Positions 1 to 5,375 of a stretch of DNA of 7,257 nucleotides are shown here, in pieces; position 1 is the first letter of the stretch, and every line of letters begins with the position of its first letter. Source of the DNA: an uncultured Solirubrobacteraceae bacterium (GTDB lineage Bacteria; Actinomycetota; Thermoleophilia; Solirubrobacterales; Solirubrobacteraceae); contig CATPAX010000178.1 in the NCBI GenBank assembly GCA_955652215.1, positions 1 through 7,257 of the forward strand, in the 5' to 3' direction. Under the pieces are notes generated by a model. The model saw only the letters and a program-made list of their open reading frames with translations, did not search any database and was not told where the DNA came from. The translations under genes were made by a program, and so were the position numbers.

Positions 1-381
1 GCCCACCTTCAGACCCTCGGCCTCGCCCAGCGTCGCTGGCGCGAGGCGCTCGCCATCGGCGCGCAGGACCGCCAGATCGGACAGGCGATCGACGCCGATG
101 ACCTCGAAGCCGAGCTCGCGTCCGTCGACGAGCGTCGCCTGGCCCGAGCGCGGGCGCCCCGAAGCGGGACTCGCCACCACGTGGGCGGAGCTCAGCATGA
201 AGCCATCGGTTGTGAGCACGACCGCGCTCCCCTGTCCGGCCGGAACCCGCCCCGCCCGGGTCCGGCGCATCACGCGCAGGTTCGCGACGCTCGGCGCGAG
301 ACGCTCCGCGACCGATGTCACGACTCGCGAGTAGCCGTCGAGTGCCTCCGCCTCGAGCTTGTCGTCGGTGTCCACGGTCAT
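1..381 (-). CDS. HtrA-like (S1C) serine protease, N-terminal part only
   Basis: The gene starts at an ATG at 381 and reads 127 open codons to the left edge of the window, so the C-terminal half is missing. The visible protein has a trypsin-fold N-lobe. It contains a G-x-G-S-A-V-V-L strand (about residues 49-56), a catalytic-His motif LSSAHVV with H67, and a catalytic-Asp motif SDLAVLR with D102; the serine region lies outside the window. There is no signal peptide or membrane segment, so the protein is probably cytoplasmic, unlike classical DegP/HtrA. The start overlaps the stop of the upstream protease gene in an ATGA (378-381), which implies translational coupling within one transcript. A modest GGTGA lies 7 nt before the ATG. 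Known of the family: ATP-independent proteases or chaperones in protein quality control. The substrate and any C-terminal PDZ domain cannot be seen. Confidence 0.85.
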   Translation of the reverse strand, partial: MTVDTDDKLEAEALDGYSRVVTSVAERLAPSVANLRVMRRTRAGRVPAGQGSAVVLTTDGFMLSSAHVVASPASGRPRSGQATLVDGRELGFEVIGVDRLSDLAVLRADGERLAPATLGEAEGLKVG

Positions 382-1268
382 TGCAGTTTCACCGCGACGT
401 CGCGCTCTTCGGTCCCGCGCACGATCGTCAGCTCGAGCTCTGAGGTGTCGGCGGCGGCATCGAGCGCCTCGTACAGGACGTCGACCCGGTCGATCTCACG
501 GCCGCCCGCGGCAGTGATCAGATCGCCGCGCTCGATCCCCGCGCGCCCGGCGAAGCTACCGTCTTGCACGTCGCGCACGAGCACGCCGTCACGCTCAGGC
601 AGCCCGACGGCTCGGCGCATCCGCTTCGCGACCCGGGGCGGCGCGATCGCCACCCCCAGTTGGGCCCGCCTGGGAGCCTCTCCCCGACCGAGTGCCTGCA
701 CCCGCTCTCGCAGAGCGCTGTCGGCGGGAACCGCAAGGATCAGTCCTCCGTCGAGGCGAATCGAGTTGATCCCCAGAAGCCGTCCTTCGATGTCGAGCAA
801 TGGTCCGCCCGATGAGCCCCGGGGCAGCGGGGCGGTGTGCTCGATCGCGCCGTTGACTCGCCTGCCGCGGGGTCCGCGGAAGCTCCGTGCCGGACTGGAG
901 ACAAACCCGAACGTCACCCGCAGTCCCCGCCCGCCAGGGTTCGCGAGCGCATAGACAGCTCGGCCGATTTCGGTCGGGCCCAGTTCGTCGGGCCAGTCGA
1001 TCGGATCGGCATCGCCGGTATCGACCTCGATCACCGCTATATCGAGGTCTCCGTCCGAGGCCTTAACGCGGCCGCTCTCAGTGTGGCCATCGGCGAAGGT
1101 CACCTGCACCTCATCGTGGCGCAGGTTATGGGCGCTGGTTAGGACCTTCCCGGGGGCGATGATAACGCCCGAGCCCACTCCCCAGCCGCGGCCTAGCCCG
1201 ACCACGGCGCGGCCAGCGCCGCCGGCGATGCTCGCCAGCGAGCTTTCGATTTCAGCTAGCACGCTCAT
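378..1268 (-). CDS. HtrA-like (S1C) serine protease with C-terminal PDZ domain
   Basis: A complete 296-residue protein. The frame stays open far upstream, but that extension runs antisense to the regulator gene. The ATG at 1268 is chosen because GGAGGAG lies 4 nt before it and the protease fold begins just after it. Residues about 20-185 form the trypsin-like domain. The catalytic triad reads H47 (LTSAHNLR), D76 (DLDIAVIEV) and S153 (PRGSSGGPLLD), all intact, so it should be an active serine endopeptidase. Residues about 203-296 look like a PDZ domain (LGVAIAPP, then DGVLVRDV, AGIERGDLITAAGG and a closing ELTIVRG strand), the usual substrate-binding or allosteric module. No signal peptide or transmembrane helix is present, and the N-terminus is a short amphipathic stretch, so a cytoplasmic location is inferred. 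It is first in a unit with the second protease gene (ATGA overlap) and diverges from the HxlR regulator, which may control it through the palindrome at 1287-1303. Confidence 0.92.
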   Translation of the reverse strand: MSVLAEIESSLASIAGGAGRAVVGLGRGWGVGSGVIIAPGKVLTSAHNLRHDEVQVTFADGHTESGRVKASDGDLDIAVIEVDTGDADPIDWPDELGPTEIGRAVYALANPGGRGLRVTFGFVSSPARSFRGPRGRRVNGAIEHTAPLPRGSSGGPLLDIEGRLLGINSIRLDGGLILAVPADSALRERVQALGRGEAPRRAQLGVAIAPPRVAKRMRRAVGLPERDGVLVRDVQDGSFAGRAGIERGDLITAAGGREIDRVDVLYEALDAAADTSELELTIVRGTEERDVAVKLQ

Positions 1269-1272
1269 TTCG

Positions 1273-1279
1273 CTCCTCC
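1273..1279 (-). promoter_or_regulatory. Strong ribosome binding site that fixes the protease start
   Basis: On the minus strand GGAGGAG lies 4 nt upstream of the ATG at 1268. It is one of only two textbook Shine-Dalgarno sequences in the window and decides against the much longer open frame upstream. Confidence 0.8.
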
Positions 1280-1286
1280 AGTAGTT

Positions 1287-1303
1287 ACTTGCAAGTTGCA
1301 AGT
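1287..1303. promoter_or_regulatory. Candidate HxlR operator palindrome in the divergent gap
   Basis: The sequence ACTTGCAA-G-TTGCAAGT is a perfect 8-bp inverted repeat around a single central base. It also contains a tandem TTGCAAG direct repeat. It lies between the start of the PDZ protease (1268) and the HxlR regulator (1350). HxlR/DUF24 dimers are known to bind short inverted repeats near their own promoters, so autoregulation and control of the divergent proteases is a reasonable inference. A TAGACT at 1301-1306 on the minus strand and a TACTCT at 1305-1310 on the plus strand fit a relaxed TAnnnT -10 box. Neither has a convincing -35 element. If they are used, bound regulator would cover both promoters. 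Confidence 0.7.
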
Positions 1304-1349
1304 CTACTCTTCGAGGAAAACGAGGCCGGGACGGCCTTACGATTGCTCC

Positions 1350-1817
1350 GTGGCCCGATCGCGTGAGACCCGCACGGCTGACACGGCTGACACAGTCGAC
1401 GGGCGCCCCCATGCCGCCTTGGCTGACGCGCTCGCCGGAATCGGCGACCGGTGGACGCTGCTGATCGTCGCCGCGCTGCTCGAGCGCCCCCGACGTTTCG
1501 GGGAACTGCAGGAGCTTGTAGGCGGAATTGCCCCAAACGTCCTCAGCCAGCGTCTGCGGCACCTCGAGCGGATCGCACTCGTCGTCGCGACGCCTTACTC
1601 CGAGCGGCCGCCCCGGTTCGTGTACGAGCTGACCGCCTCGGGGCAGGAGCTCGGGGGGACGCTCAGGCTGCTCGAAAGCTGGGCGATGCGCAACGCGACA
1701 GACCCTCCCGCTCCCCGCCACGGCCTGTGCGGTACCCCGCTCGAGGCGCGCTGGTGGTGCCCCAGTTGCGAGCGCCCAGTCGAGGATGACGAGGGCGAGG
1801 AGCTGCACTTCGCGTAG
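1350..1817 (+). CDS. HxlR/DUF24-type winged-helix transcriptional regulator with C-terminal His/Cys cluster
   Basis: A 155-residue DNA-binding protein. The frame is open from a TTG at 1296, but that codon sits inside the candidate operator, so the GTG at 1350 is preferred. No good ribosome site precedes it, and a short-leader or leaderless mRNA is possible. The HxlR signature is clear: IGDRWTLLIVAAL (about 31-43), RRFGELQELVGGIAPNVLSQ (about 48-67, the helix-turn-helix), RLRHLERIALV, then a wing with RPPRFVYELTASGQEL (about 86-101). The conserved N-terminal redox cysteine of many family members, expected just before the GDRW/GKW segment, is missing; the stretch reads HAALADALAG. Instead the C-terminus has H124, C127, C137 and C140 (HGLCG, then WWCPSCERP), a spacing that could bind a metal such as zinc. 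It probably represses itself and the divergent protease genes. The membrane protein gene follows in the same direction. Confidence 0.9.
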   Translation: MARSRETRTADTADTVDGRPHAALADALAGIGDRWTLLIVAALLERPRRFGELQELVGGIAPNVLSQRLRHLERIALVVATPYSERPPRFVYELTASGQELGGTLRLLESWAMRNATDPPAPRHGLCGTPLEARWWCPSCERPVEDDEGEELHFA

Positions 1818-1823
1818 GTTTCG

Positions 1824-1843
1824 TGCCTGCCGCAGTGCAGGCA
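1824..1843 (+). repeat. Short hairpin between regulator and membrane protein genes
   Basis: TGCCTGC-CGCAGT-GCAGGCA gives a perfect 7-bp stem with a 6-nt loop, starting 7 nt after the regulator stop codon. There is no T-run after it, so it is not a standard terminator. It may lower readthrough, protect a processed 3' end, or be incidental. It would also mask a GTG at 1823 that is in frame with the next gene, which argues for a start further downstream. Confidence 0.45.
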
Positions 1844-1870
1844 TGGCCTTGTGTGGGAAGAATCTGCGGC

Positions 1871-2590
1871 GTGCTCCGCCTAATAGGCATCGTTGTATCG
1901 ATCGGTCTGGCGGACTCGCTTAACCCGAGCACGGTCGCTCCGGGCCTGTATCTGGCTACCGGCCAGCATCCGCGGGCGCAGGTGGCGAAGTTCACGCTCG
2001 GTGTTTTTCTCGTCTACATAGTGGGCGGGCTCGCGATTGCCTTCGGCCCCGGCCAGCTGCTCCTGTCGCTGATCCCCCATCCCAGGCACCATGTCGCGCA
2101 CGCGATAGAGGTGGTCGCCGGGGCGGCGATGATCATCGGCTCGATCTACCTCTGGCGGAACCGGCACCGGCTCGCAAACAGGGAGATGCCCGACTTCCAA
2201 CGGAAGGGCAAGTCGAGCCTGCTGCTCGGCGCGACGATCACGGTAGTCGAGCTGCCGACAGCCTTTCCCTACTTCGCGGTGATCGCCACCGTGGTCGGTG
2301 CGGATCTCGACCCTGCTCGTACCGCCTTCCTGCTGCTCCTCTTCAACCTGTGTTTCATCCTGCCGCTGCTCGGCATCTTCCTGGTCCTGACGTTCGCGGG
2401 CGCTAGCGCGACCGGGGTGCTCAGGTCAATCCGGGAGTTCCTCCAGCGCCGCTGGCCGGTCCTGGTGTCGGCACTCGGACTGGTCGCCGGAGTATTCGTG
2501 GTGCTCCTCGGAGTCACCGGGTTCGGATCAGGCCTCCATGGCTCCCTCGGGCGCTTCTCGCGGCACATTCGTCACGTGCTCAAGCCATAG
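1871..2590 (+). CDS. GAP/Sap-like (LysE-superfamily type) six-helix integral membrane protein
   Basis: A 239-residue inner-membrane protein. The frame is open from a GTG at 1823, with another GTG at 1853. The GTG at 1871 is chosen because the family's opening helix (LRLIGIVVSIGLADSLNPST) then follows directly, and GGGAAG lies about 10 nt upstream. Six hydrophobic segments fall at about residues 3-28, 38-64, 74-93, 116-141, 148-175 and 193-220, with a basic cytoplasmic loop (about 94-115) between halves. Two signature motifs face each other in the two halves: DSLNPSTVAP (15-24, start of the first half) and VELPTAFPY (126-134, start of the second). These are typical of the GAP family named after the mycobacterial sulfolipid-addressing protein Sap, related to LysE/CcdA-like transporters. 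Transport of a lipid or small solute is a family-level guess; the substrate is unknown. It lies 53 nt after the HxlR gene and is probably co-transcribed with it. Confidence 0.85.
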   Translation: MLRLIGIVVSIGLADSLNPSTVAPGLYLATGQHPRAQVAKFTLGVFLVYIVGGLAIAFGPGQLLLSLIPHPRHHVAHAIEVVAGAAMIIGSIYLWRNRHRLANREMPDFQRKGKSSLLLGATITVVELPTAFPYFAVIATVVGADLDPARTAFLLLLFNLCFILPLLGIFLVLTFAGASATGVLRSIREFLQRRWPVLVSALGLVAGVFVVLLGVTGFGSGLHGSLGRFSRHIRHVLKP

Positions 2591-2607
2591 CCGCTCGGGC
2601 GAGCGGC
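2590..2607 (+). terminator. GC-rich hairpin at the end of the regulator/membrane protein unit
   Basis: GCCGCTC-GGGC-GAGCGGC forms a perfect 7-bp stem with a 4-nt loop. Its first base is the last base of the TAG stop codon. No T-tract follows, as is common for terminators of high-GC actinobacteria. The position supports a transcription end, but the activity is inferred. Confidence 0.55.
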
Positions 2608-2834
2608 GCCGAGTGGCCGGAAAACTGAGGATTGGAATTGCCGGCCTGCAGGCTTGGAACGTTTCCTGAACCCCGAGGCTGCGCAATTTGCAGAAGTTTC
2701 TAAAGTTATTCCGGAAAATGGCCGAATATGCGTCATATGGGGCTCGCGGGTAATGCGTGGTACGGCCGGACCTGCGCCTCGCTAACCCCTGCGAGCTCCT
2801 CAGACGCCTTAGAGCGACGGCGGGCACGGGCCTG
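2608..2834. other. AT-richer intergenic region, probable promoter of the HD-GYP gene
   Basis: No convincing gene lies here, and base composition dips toward A/T at 2620-2740, as expected for a control region. Visible elements are two TTGGAA direct repeats 22 bp apart (2632 and 2654) flanking the 10-bp palindrome GCCTGCAGGC (2644-2653). There is also an inverted GGAA-CGT-TTCC (2656-2666), a TTCCGGAA palindrome (2709-2716) and a repeated CCGGAAAA (2617 and 2711). TAAAGT at 2701-2706 could serve as a -10 box, but I see no matching -35. The last 78 bases could instead be the extreme 5' end of the next gene if its GTG at 2757 is used. Confidence 0.4.
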
Positions 2835-4532
2835 ATGCAGAACTCCTCTGCCTCCCCTCTAGCAGGTTCGTCCGGGCTCGAGCCCAGCACGGACAGAGCC
2901 ACATGCGTGTTGGTCGTCACCATCAGCGCGAGAATCGCCGAGCGGCTGGGTGGCGAGCTCAGACGAGCGTCGTACCAACCAGTCGTCGTGCATGATGGGC
3001 AGCAGGCCCTTCGCGCCGCGGTCAGGCTGAGACCCTCGCTGGTAATCGTCGAGCAGACGTTCGACATGGCGGCCGCGACACTCGTCCGAGCGCTTCGCCG
3101 GCTGCCCAGGCTCGGGAAGCTTCCGGCGATTGTCATCGGGTCACCCCATCCAAGTGACGCATCGCCCGGTTTGCTCGCGCGAACGCTTGGCCGGTCCGTC
3201 GATCCGAATGAGCTCCTCAAGACGGTCGACGAGCTCCTGGATGTCGGAAGCCTGCGGGCAGGGAACGGCAAGCTTCAGGCAGCCGAGCGGTACCACCAGA
3301 ACGGCAACGGTCATCGGGCCCCCACAGGTGCCGCCGACATGCTGCTGCGGTCAGGAGAGCTCGAGCGCCTCCAGCGCGAGAACGAGCTCCTCAGAGAGCG
3401 CCTTGCCGACAGATCCGTTGAGCTCGCGTTCCTAGCCGGCTTCGGGATCGGGATCTCTTCCGGTGCCGGCGCCGATCGCCTGATGGATGAGGTGCTCGCG
3501 CGCTGCGCCGAGGTGACCGGATTCGAGTGCGGCGCGGCATATCTGGCCGCATCGCACAGGCCGCCGGTCCTCCAAGGGCAGGTCGGCTTCGGTGACACGG
3601 ATCGGCTCCGTGACTTCTTCGGCGATCCCAGACTGCTCGCCGAGGCAATCGCCGTGGCGGGAGACGGAATCGTCAGGTTACCCTCGCCGGGCCTCGATCG
3701 CCAGCGCAGCCGGTCAGTGCTCGCGCGGGCGCGTCTACGAGTGCTGCTCATAGCTCCGGTGCTCGAGGCGGGAGAGCTCCTAGGAGTACTCGTCCTCGGA
3801 TCCGAAAAATCCACCGCCACGGCTAGCCAGGAGATGCTGATCTCGACGATTGCCAGGCAGATGGGCCAATGGCTCTCTCGCGTGAGGAACCTGTCGCTCG
3901 TGTCTCGGTCGGAGCGCCGCACGCTCGAGCGTCTCGCGCGGGCGGCCGAGTTCCGCGACGAGGAGACGGCCAACCACACCCAGCGCGTGAGCCGCTACTC
4001 GGAGCTACTCGCGGGGCTGAGTGGCGTCGATCACGACCGCAGCGAGCTGATCGCGGCTGCCAGCGCGATGCACGACATCGGCAAGCTGGGAATCCCCGAC
4101 AGCATCCTGCGCAAGCCGGGGAAGCTGACCGCGCAGGAGCGCCGGCACATGCAGCGCCACGCGGACTACGGCCGCAAAATCCTGGCCGGCGAACCCGATC
4201 CCCTCCTCGACCTCGCCGCGGTGATCGCCTGGACGCACCATGAGCGCTGGGATGGCGGCGGCTACCCGCGGCGACTGCGCGGCGAAGACATTCCCCTCGA
4301 AGGCCGGATTGTGGCCATTGGCGACGTGTTCGACGCGCTGACGTCTAACCGCGTCTATCGGCCCGCAATGACAGTCCCGTACGCAGTGAAGCTGATGCAG
4401 GGCGGGAGCGGGCAGCACTTCGATCCCGAGCTGCTCGACCTGTTCATCGGCGCGATGCCCCGCGTGCTCGAGATTCGCCGCCGCCATCCGGACGACGCTC
4501 GCACGGCGGCCGCCCAGTCAGCACTCGCCTAG
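2835..4532 (+). CDS. Pseudo-receiver + GAF + HD-GYP protein, probable cyclic-di-GMP phosphodiesterase
   Basis: A 565-residue soluble signalling protein. The ATG at 2835 is preferred over the in-frame GTG at 2757 because the extra 26 codons use rare AGA twice and add only an Arg-rich tail; neither start has a clear ribosome site. Residues about 24-137 resemble a response-regulator receiver, but the acidic pair at the first strand is Thr-Ile (T29), the phospho-acceptor position is E73 (LVIVEQTF) and the Lys-Pro is replaced, so it cannot be phosphorylated normally. A coiled coil follows (about 170-198, ELERLQRENELLRERL), then a GAF domain (about 200-350) and an HD-GYP domain (about 360-545). Catalytic residues look intact: H381, H413-D414 with K417 (HDIGK), H442, H468-H469, the GYP motif at 476-478 and D497. 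HD-GYP proteins hydrolyse cyclic-di-GMP, or related cyclic dinucleotides, at a two- or three-metal centre. The GAF ligand is unknown. No diguanylate cyclase gene is nearby. Confidence 0.9.
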   Translation: MQNSSASPLAGSSGLEPSTDRATCVLVVTISARIAERLGGELRRASYQPVVVHDGQQALRAAVRLRPSLVIVEQTFDMAAATLVRALRRLPRLGKLPAIVIGSPHPSDASPGLLARTLGRSVDPNELLKTVDELLDVGSLRAGNGKLQAAERYHQNGNGHRAPTGAADMLLRSGELERLQRENELLRERLADRSVELAFLAGFGIGISSGAGADRLMDEVLARCAEVTGFECGAAYLAASHRPPVLQGQVGFGDTDRLRDFFGDPRLLAEAIAVAGDGIVRLPSPGLDRQRSRSVLARARLRVLLIAPVLEAGELLGVLVLGSEKSTATASQEMLISTIARQMGQWLSRVRNLSLVSRSERRTLERLARAAEFRDEETANHTQRVSRYSELLAGLSGVDHDRSELIAAASAMHDIGKLGIPDSILRKPGKLTAQERRHMQRHADYGRKILAGEPDPLLDLAAVIAWTHHERWDGGGYPRRLRGEDIPLEGRIVAIGDVFDALTSNRVYRPAMTVPYAVKLMQGGSGQHFDPELLDLFIGAMPRVLEIRRRHPDDARTAAAQSALA

Positions 4533-5341
4533 CGGCCGTCCGACTGCGGGTGCTCCTGGGCAGCGCGGGCCCGTTTCACGAACCGGCGCATTCCGGCGAG
4601 CCAGCGCTCCGGCTCAGCCCCCTTCAGCGCGATGTGCTTCGCCACCGCGGCATGCGGGAGGATCAGAAAGCGCTCCTCACGGATCCCTGCGATAACGGCC
4701 TCGGCGACGTCCTCGGGCTCGAGCAGCTGATCGGCCAGCAGCGTGGCGGCTCCTACCGGGTCCTCGAGCGCGAGGTCGAGCATCGGCGTGCGTACGCCGA
4801 GCGGGCAGACGCACGAGACCTTGATCCCTGCATCCGAATAGTTGACCGCGAGCCATTCGGCGACGGCGACCGCGGCGTGCTTGGTGACGGTGTAGGGGAG
4901 CGCCGAGACCTGCGTGAGCAAACCCGCGGCGGACGCTGTACTTACCAGATAGCCGTCTCCGCGGGCGACCATCTCGGGCAGCAAGGCCCGCGCCGCCCAC
5001 ACGTGGGCCATCACGTTGATCTCCCAGATCCGCTGCCACTCCGCGTCGCTGCGCTCCGGTCCGCCCCCCGGTCCCGGGATTCCGGCGTTAGAGCAGAACA
5101 GATCGATCGGGCCGCCGTGCTCCCCGGCGCGCTGAACGAGCCTCACGATGTCGTGCTCGCGGGCGACGTCGGTGAGAACCGCGAGCGCACCGAGTTCGTC
5201 CGCAATGCGCACGAGGGCTTCCTCGTTTTGGTCGGCGAGCACCAGGGCGCGCGGCCGCTCTGCAACGGCGCGGACCGCGAGCGCGCGGCCGATGCCGCTT
5301 GCGGCCCCGGTGATGACGACGTTTGCGCCGGCGAGCTCCAC
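4529..5341 (-). CDS. Short-chain dehydrogenase/reductase (SDR), probably NAD-dependent
   Basis: A 270-residue classical SDR if started at the GTG at 5341, which puts VELAG directly before the first Rossmann strand, as in many relatives. An ATG at 5377 would add 12 residues but overlaps the divergent dehydrogenase start. Motifs, numbered from 5341: cofactor loop TGAASGIG (11-18), D37 at the end of the second strand (favouring NAD over NADP), a D58-V59 adenine-contact pair, NAG (85-87), and catalytic N109, S137, Y150 and K154 (YTVTK), all present. It should oxidise an alcohol or reduce a ketone; the substrate is not readable. It sits back to back with an acyl-CoA dehydrogenase gene, suggesting a joint role in lipid, acyl-CoA or terpenoid-type catabolism. 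Its TAG stop shares the palindrome CTAG (4529-4532) with the stop of the convergent HD-GYP gene, and no terminator separates the two. Confidence 0.9.
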   Translation of the reverse strand: MELAGANVVITGAASGIGRALAVRAVAERPRALVLADQNEEALVRIADELGALAVLTDVAREHDIVRLVQRAGEHGGPIDLFCSNAGIPGPGGGPERSDAEWQRIWEINVMAHVWAARALLPEMVARGDGYLVSTASAAGLLTQVSALPYTVTKHAAVAVAEWLAVNYSDAGIKVSCVCPLGVRTPMLDLALEDPVGAATLLADQLLEPEDVAEAVIAGIREERFLILPHAAVAKHIALKGAEPERWLAGMRRFVKRARAAQEHPQSDGR

Positions 5342-5375
5342 GGGCGTGGGCAGGGTAGCGTTCCCCGTACCGAGC
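5342..5375. promoter_or_regulatory. Minimal 34-bp divergent gap between SDR and acyl-CoA dehydrogenase
   Basis: Only 34 bases lie between the chosen starts, too few for two separate non-overlapping promoters and leaders. No clear Shine-Dalgarno site precedes either start. Promoters probably lie partly inside the opposite coding regions, and one or both mRNAs may be leaderless. This is inference from spacing alone. Confidence 0.35.

Noticed and set aside
181..954. Plus-strand open frame of 257 residues opposite the proteases
   Set aside because: It is antisense to two protease genes with clear catalytic motifs; the translation is low-complexity Ser/Arg/Pro.
1296..1349. TTG start for the HxlR regulator, 18 codons upstream
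   Set aside because: The TTG is inside the candidate operator and the extra residues match nothing in the family; GTG at 1350 fits better.
1269..1844. Upstream extension of the PDZ protease frame (total 488 residues)
   Set aside because: It runs antisense to the whole HxlR gene, has no family features, and a strong ribosome site marks the ATG at 1268.
2656..2683. GGAAC as the -35 of an extracytoplasmic-function sigma promoter
   Set aside because: No CGTC/CGTT-type -10 follows at 16-18 nt.
2528..3271. Minus-strand open frame of 247 residues across the intergenic gap
   Set aside because: It is Ser/Arg-rich, overlaps two real genes antisense, and has no recognisable domain.
4506..4515. 10-bp palindrome GGCGGCCGCC near the end of the HD-GYP gene
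   Set aside because: It lies within coding sequence and is expected by chance at this GC content.
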